Origin: Alcanivorax sp. | GTDB lineage: Bacteria > Pseudomonadota > Gammaproteobacteria > Pseudomonadales > Alcanivoracaceae | Length of the DNA stretch: 64,000 nt | NCBI GenBank assembly: GCA_017794945.1 | Contig: CP051239.1 | Span: 2,470,692-2,534,691, forward strand | Direction of reading: 5' to 3' | Part shown: one piece after another, positions 53,973 through 62,253 of the stretch | How the letters are laid out: each line of letters opens with the position of its first letter | Position numbering within the stretch: the stretch's first letter is position 1 | The notes under the pieces: model-generated | What the model was told of the DNA's origin: nothing | The model's database searches: none | Seen by the model: the letters and a program-made list of their open reading frames with translations, nothing else | Program-made: the position numbers and the translations under genes

Positions 53973-55196
53973 ATGCAGGACACCGCAGTGGACAAGCGTC
54001 TGCCGGTCACGGTGCTGTCCGGGTTTCTGGGCGCCGGCAAGACCACGGTGCTCAACCACATACTCAATAATCGCGACGGCCGCCGGGTGGCGGTGATCGT
54101 CAACGACATGAGCGAGATCAACATCGACGCCAGCCTGGTCAACCAGCAGGTGAGCCTGAACCGCGCCGAGGAAAAGCTGGTGGAGATGAGCAACGGCTGC
54201 ATTTGCTGCACGCTGCGCGAGGATCTGCTGGAAGAGGTGAAGCGGCTCGCCGGAGAAGGGCGTTTCGATTATCTGGTGATCGAGTCCACCGGCATTTCCG
54301 AGCCGTTGCCGGTGGCGGAGACCTTCACCTTCGAGGACGAAAGCGGCGAGAGCCTGTCGTCGGTGGCGCGCCTCGATACCCTGGTGACCGTGGTGGACGG
54401 GGTCAACTTTCCCCGCGATCTGCGCGAAGCGGCGGACCTGCGCGAGAAGGGCGAGCACCTCGGCGAGGATGACGAGCGCAACGTGGCGGACCTGCTGGTG
54501 GACCAGGTTGAGTTCTGCGACGTGCTGCTGGTCAGCAAGATGGATCTGCTCGACGACATCCAGCGCCAGGATGTGATCGGCATGCTGCACGCGCTGAATC
54601 CGGACGCGGTGATCGTGCCCATTAGCCAGGGCCGGGTGCCGCTGGACCAGGTGCTCAATACCCGGCGCTTTGATTTCGAGCGCGCCAGCCTGGCGCCGGG
54701 CTGGCTCAAGGAAATGCGCGGTGAGCATGTGCCGGAAACCGAGGAGTACGGCATCAGCAGCTTCACTTACAGCGCACGCCGGCCGTTTCACCCGGCCCGC
54801 TTCCACGCCTTTCTGAACCGCGACTGGGACAACGGCAAGCTGCTGCGCTCCAAGGGCTATTTCTGGCTGGCCACCCGGCCCCGTCTGGCGGGCACCTGGA
54901 GCCAGGCGGGCGGCATCGCCCACCATGGCGTGGCCGGCTTTTTCTGGAAGGCGGTGCCCGAGCACAACTGGCCGGACGACGCCGAGACCCGCGCCTTCAT
55001 TCGCGAAAAATGGCACGAGCCGTTCGGCGACATGCGCCAGGAGCTGGTGTTCATCGGCCAGGGCATGGACCCGGCGCACACCCGGCGGGCGCTGGACGCC
55101 TGCCTGCTCAGCGAGGACGAGACCCGCGCCGGGCTGGAATACTGGCGCACCCTGCCGGACCCGTTCCCGGACTGGGGCCTGGAGGAAGCGTCCTGA
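53973..55196 (+). CDS. CobW/COG0523 GTPase, zinc-responsive metallochaperone type
   Basis: 407 residues from ATG 53973 (GGGAG upstream). P-loop [13 protein letters not shown] (about 18-30), the metal-binding [12 protein letters not shown] (CxCC, about 75), IESTGISEP, the guanine-specificity motif as SKMDLLD, and the C-terminal CobW_C domain with [11 protein letters not shown]. Members under Zur control (ZigA, ZNG1-like) hand zinc to essential enzymes when zinc is scarce. Here the upstream Zur box and downstream zur gene support that role rather than cobalamin synthesis. Confidence 0.92.
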   Translation: MQDTAVDKRLPVTVLSGFLGAGKTTVLNHILNNRDGRRVAVIVNDMSEINIDASLVNQQVSLNRAEEKLVEMSNGCICCTLREDLLEEVKRLAGEGRFDYLVIESTGISEPLPVAETFTFEDESGESLSSVARLDTLVTVVDGVNFPRDLREAADLREKGEHLGEDDERNVADLLVDQVEFCDVLLVSKMDLLDDIQRQDVIGMLHALNPDAVIVPISQGRVPLDQVLNTRRFDFERASLAPGWLKEMRGEHVPETEEYGISSFTYSARRPFHPARFHAFLNRDWDNGKLLRSKGYFWLATRPRLAGTWSQAGGIAHHGVAGFFWKAVPEHNWPDDAETRAFIREKWHEPFGDMRQELVFIGQGMDPAHTRRALDACLLSEDETRAGLEYWRTLPDPFPDWGLEEAS

Positions 55197-55211
55197 TACC
55201 GGGATAATGGA

Positions 55212-55235
55212 GCCGCGGCCAGAGTCGGCCGCGGC
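55212..55235 (+). promoter_or_regulatory. Hairpin before the zur ribosome site
   Basis: GCCGCGGCC-AGAGTC-GGCCGCGGC, a 9-bp GC stem in the 53 bases between cobW and zur, ending 4 bases before the AGGGAG ribosome site. There is no T-run. It could reduce zur translation or stabilise the cobW message. Confidence 0.55.
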
Positions 55236-55249
55236 AGCAGGGAGACCCC

Positions 55250-55708
55250 ATGGCGCCAGGTTCGCAAGCCAAACTGGAAATCGCTGAACGCCGTTGTCTG
55301 GAACAGGGCCTGAAACTGACCCCCCAGCGCCGTCAGGTGATGGCGCTGTTGCTGGAGCAGGACGACCCGGCCAGTGCCTACGATTTGCTGGACGCGTTGC
55401 AGCGCCGTCATCAGCCCGGCGCCAAGCCGCCCACCATTTACCGGGCGCTGGATTTCCTGGTGGCGGCGGGGCTGGCCCACCGGCTGGCGTCCACCAACCG
55501 TTACATGGCCTGCGGCCACCTCGCCTGCGACCACGGCCATGAGGCCGGCACCCTGTTTCTGGTGTGCGACCGGTGCGGCGCGGTGCGGGAAGCGCCCATG
55601 GACAGCCCGCTGCGGCGGCAGTTGCAGCGCAGCCTGAAAAACGAAGGCTTCCGTGTCGGTGCCCAGCCGCTGGAAATGCACGGTCGCTGCGAACGCTGCG
55701 CGTCCTAG
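55250..55708 (+). CDS. zur: Fur-family zinc uptake regulator Zur
   Basis: 152 residues. Winged helix with LKLTPQRRQVMALLLEQDDP and PPTIYRALDFLVAAGLAHRL; then the zinc sites CGHLACDHGHE, CDRCGAV and the C-terminal CERC. This spacing and the gene neighbourhood (Zur box, cobW) fit Zur better than Fur. It represses zinc-acquisition genes when zinc is bound and probably its own operon. The stop overlaps the convergent DUF1289 gene by 4 bases. Confidence 0.88.
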   Translation: MAPGSQAKLEIAERRCLEQGLKLTPQRRQVMALLLEQDDPASAYDLLDALQRRHQPGAKPPTIYRALDFLVAAGLAHRLASTNRYMACGHLACDHGHEAGTLFLVCDRCGAVREAPMDSPLRRQLQRSLKNEGFRVGAQPLEMHGRCERCAS

Positions 55709-56205
55709 AACAGACCTTTTTCGCGGGCGGCCTGCATCACCAGCTCGCCGGTGCTGCCCACCGGGCGCGCGAAGGAACGGTCGTAATGGGCCTGATTGAG
55801 AGCGTGGCACTCCTTGCTGATCAGGTCGTAGAGATCGCGCGGCGCCAGACCCTCGGCGGCGGGCAGCGGCTCCAGGCCGAATACCCGGTAGTCGATGCGC
55901 TGGCGGCCGGCGGCCTTGAGCAGCTCCGGCACCCAGCCGGTGGGGGAGAGCTGGGTCTGGTAGCGCAGGTTCTGATAGTCGAGCTGGCCGGCGAGCGCGT
56001 CGGCGTCGACCACTTCGAAGTAGTTGCTCACCACTAGGCCGAGAAGCTCGTCGAGACGCTCCCAGACGATACGTTTCTGCTCGTCGGAGTAGGCGTTCCA
56101 GTCCACCACTTCGTGGCTGAAGCGGCGGCAGCCGCGACAAACGGTGTCGCCGAAGACGGTGGAACAAACGCCGATGCAGGGGGTGCCGATGCGGGGTTTG
56201 GACAT
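55705..56205 (-). CDS. DUF1289-containing protein with a C-terminal extension
   Basis: 166 residues from ATG 56205. The first 55 residues are the DUF1289 module TPCIGVCSTVFGDTVCRGCRR with four Cys (likely an Fe-S or zinc cluster) and DEQKRIVWERLDEL. The remaining 110 residues are longer than in the usual 60-80-residue protein and mention no clear family (RYQTQLSPTGWVPELLKAAG). Function unknown. Confidence 0.82.
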   Translation of the reverse strand: MSKPRIGTPCIGVCSTVFGDTVCRGCRRFSHEVVDWNAYSDEQKRIVWERLDELLGLVVSNYFEVVDADALAGQLDYQNLRYQTQLSPTGWVPELLKAAGRQRIDYRVFGLEPLPAAEGLAPRDLYDLISKECHALNQAHYDRSFARPVGSTGELVMQAAREKGLF

Positions 56206-56233
56206 GCCGGGATTGTAACGTAAGCGCCGCGGC

Positions 56234-56782
56234 TCAGGGAATATCGCGGACCGGCTCCGGGTCGGTTTCGGTGAGCCGCTTTTTGCTTTGCAGCAGGGTT
56301 TTCCAGTCCTGGACATAGGCGGGCAGCGGCGGCGATACCTTGTTCAGGCCGGTCATCTCCTGAAACGCCTGGGGGCTGATGGTTTTGCCGCCGTACATGT
56401 GCGCCAGGCGCAGCAGCGCGTGGGTGTGCAGCTTGCGTTGGGAGTCGAAGCGCTGATCGTAATAGGTGTACTTGTCGTCCCAGCCGAGGATGCGGGTGTG
56501 CACCATGAAGCGCTGGTAGGGGCGCAGCTCGCGGACATAGGCGATTTCGCTGTTGGCCACCACGGCACTGGCGCGGGCTTCGATCATGCGGTTGAGCAGG
56601 CCGGTAACCACCGCGTGCTCCAGCCGGCAGCGGTCCATGATCTTGGTGTACTTACCGTTGTTCAGGTGCATGTTGAGATCGATGTCCAGCAAACCCACCC
56701 GGAATTCCATGGACACCACATCGAACAACGAATAGGTGGGTGTGCGCTTGCGGCGCCGGGCGGCGCTGATCAATTCCAGCAT
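56234..56782 (-). CDS. Hot-dog-fold acyl-CoA thioesterase-like protein
   Basis: 182 residues from ATG 56782. The 4HBT-like core is visible: FRVGLLDIDLNMHLNNGKYT (Asp and Asn positions typical of THEM6/YbgC-related enzymes), RLEHAVV and a C-terminal strand. It probably releases fatty acids or short acids from CoA. It is 28 bases upstream of the DUF1289 gene on the same strand. A short GGATACAGGATACAGG tandem lies just before it (56830-56850). Confidence 0.8.
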   Translation of the reverse strand: MLELISAARRRKRTPTYSLFDVVSMEFRVGLLDIDLNMHLNNGKYTKIMDRCRLEHAVVTGLLNRMIEARASAVVANSEIAYVRELRPYQRFMVHTRILGWDDKYTYYDQRFDSQRKLHTHALLRLAHMYGGKTISPQAFQEMTGLNKVSPPLPAYVQDWKTLLQSKKRLTETDPEPVRDIP

Positions 56783-56881
56783 TGGTGTTTTTCCTTCCCC
56801 AGAGCGCTGGCCAGCGGCCAACGCGGTACAGGATGCAGGATACAGGATACAGGCGCATCCTGAAGCCTGTATCGGTGGCCG

Positions 56882-57868
56882 TCAGGCCGCCTTGGCCAAG
56901 TGAATGCTAAACAGGCCTTCGTCGTCCACCCAGCTGGACAGCGGCGCGAAGCCGGCGTCGCTCAGTTCCCGGGTGAAGGTCTCCACCGTGAATTTATAGG
57001 AGTTTTCGGTGTGAATGCGACTGCCGGGCGCCAATTCTATGGTGTGGCCGTTAATCCGTATCGATTGCGCTTTTTTGCATTCCAGATGCATTTCCACGCG
57101 CCCCAGCGTTTCATTGTAGAACGCCCGGTGCTCGAAGGCGGAGACGTCGAAGCCGCATTCAAGCCGGGCGTTGAGATGTTCCAGGGCGTTGAGGTTGAAG
57201 GCGGCGGTGTGGCCGGCGCTGTCGTTGTAGGCGGCGTTGAGCCGGGCCGGGTCTTTTTGCAGGTCGGCGCCGATCAGCAGGTAGCCGTCGTCGCCGGCCA
57301 GGCGGCGCAGGCCGGCCAGGAAGTCGGCGCGGGCGCCGGGCTCGAAGTTGCCGATGGTGGAGCCGGGGAAAAACACCAACCGGGGCACGTCCGTGGGGTA
57401 GCCGGGCAGGTCGGCCGGGAAATCCAGCGCCTGGGAGTAGTCCGCGCACACCGCGTCGAAGCGTACCGAGGGGTATTCACCGGCCAGCGCGCGGCTGGCG
57501 TCGAGCAGGCACTCCCGGGAAATCTCCAGGGGCATGTAGCCGTAGGGGCGCCACTGGTCGAGCAGAATGCGCACCTTCTCGCAGCCACCGGCGCCGGGCT
57601 CGGCGATCACGAGATCGTCGCCCAGTTGCGCGGCCATGCCGGCGGCGTGCTCGCGCAGCAGCGCCGCCTCGGTGCGGGTGGGGTAATACTCCGGCGTGCG
57701 GGTGATGGCGTCGAACAGCGATGAGCCGCGTTCGTCGTAAAAGTACTTCGGGTCCAGGGTGGGGCGCGCCGCCGACAGCGACGCGGCCACTTCCCGGGCC
57801 GTGTCCGTCACCGGCGGGCGCAGGTCCAGGAAGGTCAGGTTAGGCGATAACTGTTGGGGACGGGGCAC
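56882..57868 (-). CDS. egtD: Histidine N-alpha-methyltransferase EgtD
   Basis: 328 residues from a GTG at 57868 with GGAGG 6 bases upstream; this start lies inside the end of egtB (29-base overlap). Makes hercynine by trimethylating histidine with three S-adenosylmethionines. Motifs: SAM site AEPGAGGCEKVRILL, FFPGSTIGNFEP, and LQKDPARLNAAYNDSAGHTA with FNLN. Length matches mycobacterial EgtD (321). Confidence 0.92.
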   Translation of the reverse strand: MPRPQQLSPNLTFLDLRPPVTDTAREVAASLSAARPTLDPKYFYDERGSSLFDAITRTPEYYPTRTEAALLREHAAGMAAQLGDDLVIAEPGAGGCEKVRILLDQWRPYGYMPLEISRECLLDASRALAGEYPSVRFDAVCADYSQALDFPADLPGYPTDVPRLVFFPGSTIGNFEPGARADFLAGLRRLAGDDGYLLIGADLQKDPARLNAAYNDSAGHTAAFNLNALEHLNARLECGFDVSAFEHRAFYNETLGRVEMHLECKKAQSIRINGHTIELAPGSRIHTENSYKFTVETFTRELSDAGFAPLSSWVDDEGLFSIHLAKAA

Positions 57869-59153
57869 GGCTTGCCTCCATGCTGTGTGCCAGACGTACG
57901 CCGCTGAACTGCCAGCGCAGATGAGGGTAGAAAAAGTTGCGGTAGGTGGCGCGCAGATGCCCCGGGGCGCTGGCGCAGGAGCCGCCACGCAGCACCATCT
58001 GGTTGCACATGAACTTGCCGTTGTACTCGCCCACGGCACCGGCGGCGGCCGTGAAGCCGGGGTAGGGCAGGTAGGCGCTGGCGGTCCATTCCCAGACATC
58101 GCCGAACATCTGCGCCGGGCCCTGGCTGTCGGCGCCGGCCACCCCGGGGTGGAAGCGCCGGCTGTCGACGAAACCGGCGTGCGTTGCGGTGGCCGCCGAC
58201 AGCCGGGCGGCGGCGTGTTCCCATTCCGCTTCCGTGGGCAGGCGTTGGCCGCTCCAGCGGGCGAAGGCGTCGGCTTCGTAGTAATTCAGATGGGCCACGG
58301 GTTCCTGCGGATTGATCGGACGCCGGCCGGCCAGGGTGTAATGGGCCGGCGTGTCGCCGTCCAGGTCCCAGTAGAGCGGGGCTTGCGCGCCCTGTTCCTT
58401 GAGCCAGGCCCAGCCGTCGGACAGCCACAGCTCCGGGCGTTGGTAGCCGCCGTCCTCGATAAACGCCAGGTATTCGCCGCAGGTGGCCGGCCGGCTGGCC
58501 AGAGCGAACGGCTCCAGCCACTGGCGGTGGCGCGGTGTTTCATTGTCGAAGCAGAAGCCCTCGGCGGGGTCGGCGCCGACCTCGGTGAGGCCGCCCGGGT
58601 ACTCGTGCCAGCGCAGCGGCGGTGCCTGGGCGTCGCTGTCCTGGCGGGGCCGGTACACCGGCGCCAGCGGATTGTGCGAGAAGCTGAATTTAAGGTCGGT
58701 GACCAGCAGCTCCTGGTGCTGTTGCTCGTGTTCGATGCCCAGCGCCACCAGGTCCGCCACCTCGCCGGCCACGTCCGGGCCGGTGAGCAGCGCTTGCATG
58801 GCCTCGTCCACGCTGGCCCGCCAGGCGCGCACCGCCTCATTGCCCGGCCGCGACAACAGATGCCGCTGGGGGCGCGGGTACTGCTCGCCGACGCCGTTAT
58901 AGTAACTGTTGAATAAATACTCAAAGCGGTCATCGGAGGGTTTGTAGCCGGGCGCGAAAGGTTTGAGGATAAAGGTTTCGAAGAACCAGGTGGTATGCGC
59001 CAAATGCCAGCGCGGCGGGCTCACTTCCGGGCAGGCCTGCAGGCCCATATCCTCGGCGGTGAGCGGCTCGCACAGGGCCTCGCTGAATGCGCGGGTGTCG
59101 GCCAGGCGCCGGGCCAGGCCGGCATGCCGTGATTGCTTCTCTGGCTGGCTCAT
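57840..59153 (-). CDS. egtB: Ergothioneine sulfoxide synthase EgtB
   Basis: 437 residues from ATG 59153 (GAGGG upstream). N-terminal DinB-type iron site: HLAHTTWFFE and EHEQQHQE (the HxxxHxE triad). C-terminal FGE-like domain: RLPTEAEWEHAA, GDVWEWTASAY, LRGGSCAS. It joins hercynine to a thiol (gamma-glutamylcysteine or cysteine) with O2. It is first in a two-gene unit with egtD; egtA, egtC and egtE are not near, suggesting a shortened pathway using cysteine directly or unlinked partners. Confidence 0.92.
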   Translation of the reverse strand: MSQPEKQSRHAGLARRLADTRAFSEALCEPLTAEDMGLQACPEVSPPRWHLAHTTWFFETFILKPFAPGYKPSDDRFEYLFNSYYNGVGEQYPRPQRHLLSRPGNEAVRAWRASVDEAMQALLTGPDVAGEVADLVALGIEHEQQHQELLVTDLKFSFSHNPLAPVYRPRQDSDAQAPPLRWHEYPGGLTEVGADPAEGFCFDNETPRHRQWLEPFALASRPATCGEYLAFIEDGGYQRPELWLSDGWAWLKEQGAQAPLYWDLDGDTPAHYTLAGRRPINPQEPVAHLNYYEADAFARWSGQRLPTEAEWEHAAARLSAATATHAGFVDSRRFHPGVAGADSQGPAQMFGDVWEWTASAYLPYPGFTAAAGAVGEYNGKFMCNQMVLRGGSCASAPGHLRATYRNFFYPHLRWQFSGVRLAHSMEASRAPSPTVIA

Positions 59154-59266
59154 AGGGGCTTCCCTCTCGCTCTTCATTAACAAGAATGCGTCTCTCCCTG
59201 AGCGGAAGCAACAATGAAGCCGCGGGGTTGGCGTGGTTATACTTAAGTTTTACACAAGGAGACAGT

Positions 59267-60037
59267 ATGAACATCCAAGGTAAAGTCGCCGTGATTACCG
59301 GTGGGGCCTCGGGCCTCGGCCAGGCCACCGCCGAAGCGATCATCGCCAAGGGCGGCAAGGTGATGATCCTCGACCGTGATGAGAAGAAGGGCCCGGAAGT
59401 GGCCGCCGAACTGGGCGAGAACGCCGCCTTCGTGCAGACCGACGTCACCGATGAAGCGTCCGTGCAGGCCGCCATCGACACCACCAAGGAGAAGTTCGGC
59501 GCCATCCACGTGTGCGTGAACTGCGCCGGCGTGGGCTCGGCGATGAAGACCGTGGGCCGCGAGAACAAGCCCCACGACCTGGGGGTGTTCAACATGGTGG
59601 TGCAAATCAATCTGATCGGCACCTTCAATGTGGCGCGTCTGGCGGCGGCGGTGATGGCCGAGAACGAGCCCGGCGAGGACAACGAGCGCGGCCTGATCGT
59701 CAACACCGCGTCGGTGGCCGCGTTCGATGGCCAGGTGGGCCAGGTGGCCTACGCCGCCACCAAGGGCGGCGTGGTCGGTATGACCCTGCCCATCGCCCGC
59801 GATCTGGCGCCGCTGGGCATCCGCTGCAATACCATCGCTCCGGGCATCTTCAATACGCCGCTGATGAACGCCGCCCCGGACAAGGTGAAGATGCCGCTGA
59901 TCGAAATGACCCAGTTCCCCAAGCGTCTGGGTAACCCGCCGGAATACGCCGCCATGGTCTGTCACATGGTGGAGAACACTTTCTTGAATGGCGAAACCAT
60001 CCGCCTGGACGGCGGTATCCGCATGCAGCCGCGGTAG
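59267..60037 (+). CDS. 3-hydroxyacyl-CoA dehydrogenase type 2-like SDR
   Basis: 256 residues from ATG 59267 (AAGGAG upstream; a TATACT -10-like hexamer at 59238). NAD site GGASGLGQATAEAI, active site Ser in NTASVAAFDG and Tyr/Lys in YAATKGG. The insert GVGSAMKTVGRENKPHD and C-terminal EYAAMVCHMVENTFLNGETI match the HSD10/type-2 3-hydroxyacyl-CoA dehydrogenases of fatty acid and branched-chain degradation. Its TAG stop is the first triplet of a family A repeat. Confidence 0.9.
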   Translation: MNIQGKVAVITGGASGLGQATAEAIIAKGGKVMILDRDEKKGPEVAAELGENAAFVQTDVTDEASVQAAIDTTKEKFGAIHVCVNCAGVGSAMKTVGRENKPHDLGVFNMVVQINLIGTFNVARLAAAVMAENEPGEDNERGLIVNTASVAAFDGQVGQVAYAATKGGVVGMTLPIARDLAPLGIRCNTIAPGIFNTPLMNAAPDKVKMPLIEMTQFPKRLGNPPEYAAMVCHMVENTFLNGETIRLDGGIRMQPR

Positions 60038-60130
60038 GTCGGGTTAGCGCAGCGTAACCCGACAAAGGCATCTGTCGAGACATTCATCGCCGAATGTCGG
60101 GTTACGGCCTTTGGCCTAACCCGACCTACG
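60034..60130. repeat. Family A repeat between two convergent genes, supplying both stops
   Basis: GTAGGTCGGGTTAGCGCAGCG at the left and its mirror ending CCTACG at the right. TAG at 60035-60037 ends the dehydrogenase gene; TAG read at 60128-60126 on the minus strand ends ppnN. Inner hairpins GCGCAGCG and CGGCCTTTGGCC. Confidence 0.92.
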
Positions 60131-61490
60131 AGAGTTTGTAGCAGGGCTCGTAGTGGCTACCGGGCAGCTTCATGCGGCTCTGCGCCACGAACGACTGCAG
60201 CAGCACATCCATCTGCGCCATCAGGCCCTTCTCGGCGGTAAGCCGGTAGGGGCCGTGTTCCTCGATGGCGCGGATGCCCGCCTCCTTCACGTTGCCGGCG
60301 ACGATGCCGGAAAACGCCCGCCGTAGATTGGCGGCCAGGTCGTAGACCGGCAGATCGGTGCGCAGCGCCAGCGCGGCCATGGCCTCGTGGGTGGGCTCGA
60401 ACGGCCGCTGGAAGTCCTCGGGGACGGTGAGACGCCAGTTGTAGTAGAAGGCGTCGTCGTGTTTGCGGCGGAACTCGGTCAGATCGCGCACGCCGTCGCG
60501 CATGGCCAGGGCCACCGCTTCCGGGTCGTCAACGATGATCCGGTACCGTTTGGCGGCGTCCTCGCCCAGCGCGTAGCGGATGAAGGTATCCACCTGGCGG
60601 AAGTAGTCGGCGCTGTCCGCCGGCCCGGTGAACACCACCGGCAGCGGAATGTCCTGGTTGGCTGGATGCAGCAGCACGCCCAGCAGATAGAGGATTTCCT
60701 CGGTGGTGCCGACGCCGCCGGGGAACACGATGATGCCGTGGGCCACGCGCAGGAACGCCTCCAGGCGCTTCTCGATGTCCGGCATGATCACCAGTTCGTT
60801 GACGATCGGGTTGGGCGCTTCGGCGGCGATGATGCCCGGCTCGGAGATGCCCAGGTAGCGGCCCTGGCGGCGGCGCTGCTTGGCGTGGGCCACATGGGCG
60901 CCCTTCATTGGCCCCTTCATGGCGCCGGGCCCGCAGCCGGTGCAAATGTCCAGCTCGCGCAGACCGAGCTGGTAGCCGACGCTCTTGGCGTAGTCGTACT
61001 CTTCCCGGGAAATGGAATGCCCGCCCCAGCACACCACCAGATTGGGCGGCTCGCCGGCGCGCAGCACCCCGGCGTTGCGCAGAATATGGAACACCGCGTT
61101 GGAAATGCCGGTGCTGTCGTCCAGGTCGAAGCGGCCGCCGTGCTGGATCTCGTTGGCCACGTAGACGATGTCGCGCAGCACCGCCGACAGATGCTCGCGG
61201 ATACCGCGAATCATGCGCCCGTCCACGAACGCCCCGGCCGGAGCGTTATCCAGCTTGAGCATCATGCCCCGGTCTTCCTGGATTACCTGGATGTCGAAAT
61301 CCTTGTAGGTCTCCAGCACCTGGCGGCTGTCGTCCGTGGGGGTGCCGGCGTTCAGCACCGCCAGGGCGCAGCGGCGCAACAACTCGTGCAGCCCCTTGGA
61401 GGAGGTGTCGCGCAGACGCTCCACTTCCTGTTGGCTGAGAACTTCCAGGCTGCCCTCGGGGGCGACGATGGTGGATACCGTAGCGGTCAT
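60126..61490 (-). CDS. ppnN: Pyrimidine/purine nucleotide 5'-monophosphate nucleosidase PpnN
   Basis: 454 residues from ATG 61490, exactly the length of E. coli PpnN (YgdH); an open frame continues upstream but adds non-conserved residues. LOG-family core with VFPGGVGTTEEI (the PGGxGTxEE site) and TGCGPGAMKGPMKGA. It cleaves nucleoside monophosphates to base and ribose 5-phosphate and in E. coli is stimulated by ppGpp. Single gene. Bases 61491-61842 hold no gene; a diverged repeat-like stretch (AGCTGCAAGCCACAAGC) is near 61575. Confidence 0.93.
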   Translation of the reverse strand: MTATVSTIVAPEGSLEVLSQQEVERLRDTSSKGLHELLRRCALAVLNAGTPTDDSRQVLETYKDFDIQVIQEDRGMMLKLDNAPAGAFVDGRMIRGIREHLSAVLRDIVYVANEIQHGGRFDLDDSTGISNAVFHILRNAGVLRAGEPPNLVVCWGGHSISREEYDYAKSVGYQLGLRELDICTGCGPGAMKGPMKGAHVAHAKQRRRQGRYLGISEPGIIAAEAPNPIVNELVIMPDIEKRLEAFLRVAHGIIVFPGGVGTTEEILYLLGVLLHPANQDIPLPVVFTGPADSADYFRQVDTFIRYALGEDAAKRYRIIVDDPEAVALAMRDGVRDLTEFRRKHDDAFYYNWRLTVPEDFQRPFEPTHEAMAALALRTDLPVYDLAANLRRAFSGIVAGNVKEAGIRAIEEHGPYRLTAEKGLMAQMDVLLQSFVAQSRMKLPGSHYEPCYKLS

Positions 61491-61842
61491 TAAAACATCC
61501 AATTGTAAGCGACACGTTGAAAGTTGAAGGGGCAGTATAAGCCCTGGCCCGTCGCCAAGCGTAAAGGGCCGGGTACAAGCTGCAAGCCACAAGCGACCAG
61601 CGGTCAGGGGCGTACGGCCTGCGTGCAGCCTGTAGCTCGCGGTTTGCCGCTGCCCCCGGCGTTGTAATTTTTTACATCATTTCATCGCCGTGGAGGCCGC
61701 GTGACGGTGCGCGCCGGCCAGGAGTAGGCCAGTATAGAGCTTTCAGGAAAGGTCCGGGTCGGCGTCCGGTGAGCCTTGTCACCGAATCGTCACGACCGGC
61801 GCCTAGCCTACCCGCGAGTGTGAGCCAATCCTGGAGTGCGGC

Positions 61843-62076
61843 ATGCTGCTCAAATACTTGAATGAATTGGACCAGGCGGTGCGTGAACTGGACCAGCACC
61901 CGGCCCCCGAGTCCCTGGCGCGCTGCGCCGACCGTGTACGGGTACTGGAAGAGTACCTGGACTCCCAGATCGAACCGGTGGCCCGTCGTGGCCGCGAGAT
62001 CATGGCCGAGATGGTGCCGGCCTCGCTCTACGCCCGGCTGCAGATTCCGGCCGCCCCGGCCCTGGCTGCGGTCTAA
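61843..62076 (+). CDS. Small helical hypothetical protein
   Basis: 77 residues from ATG 61843 with CTGGAG 6 bases upstream. Amphipathic helices (LKYLNELDQAVRELDQHP, ADRVRVLEEYLDSQ), no membrane segment, no family recognised. It lies alone between ppnN (opposite strand) and repeats. Codon bias is normal for this genome, which is the main support. Confidence 0.5.
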   Translation: MLLKYLNELDQAVRELDQHPAPESLARCADRVRVLEEYLDSQIEPVARRGREIMAEMVPASLYARLQIPAAPALAAV

Positions 62077-62095
62077 CCTGTAGGGGGGGGGCGGG

Positions 62096-62190
62096 GTAGG
62101 TCGGGTTAGCAAAGCGTAACCCGACATCAACGTCCGGAGGCTCTTCCTCCCCACGTCGGGTTACGGCCTTTGGCCTAACCCGACCTACGG
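62096..62190. repeat. Family A repeat between the small gene and dinB
   Basis: GTAGGTCGGGTTAGCAAAGCG and its mirror, inner hairpins GCAAAGC and CGGCCTTTGGCC. Here the nearest stop (TAA at 62074) lies outside the element. Confidence 0.9.
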
Positions 62191-62193
62191 TAC

Positions 62194-62253
62194 TGCGGGG
62201 CAACCTTTGCCGGGAGCTTTGCTCCCTTTCGCGAGCAGGCTTGCTCCCACAAA
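62194..62253. repeat. Family B repeat, single reverse copy, ending at dinB
   Basis: On the minus strand: TGTGGGAG, first hairpin GAGCA..TGCTC (rearranged), CGAAA, GGGAGC-AAA-GCTCCC, then GGCA..TGCC and CCGCA. It directly follows the dinB stop codon. Confidence 0.85.

Noticed and set aside
53973-55196. CobW-like GTPase as a cobalamin biosynthesis gene
   Set aside because: No cob genes nearby; the Zur box and zur gene point to zinc.
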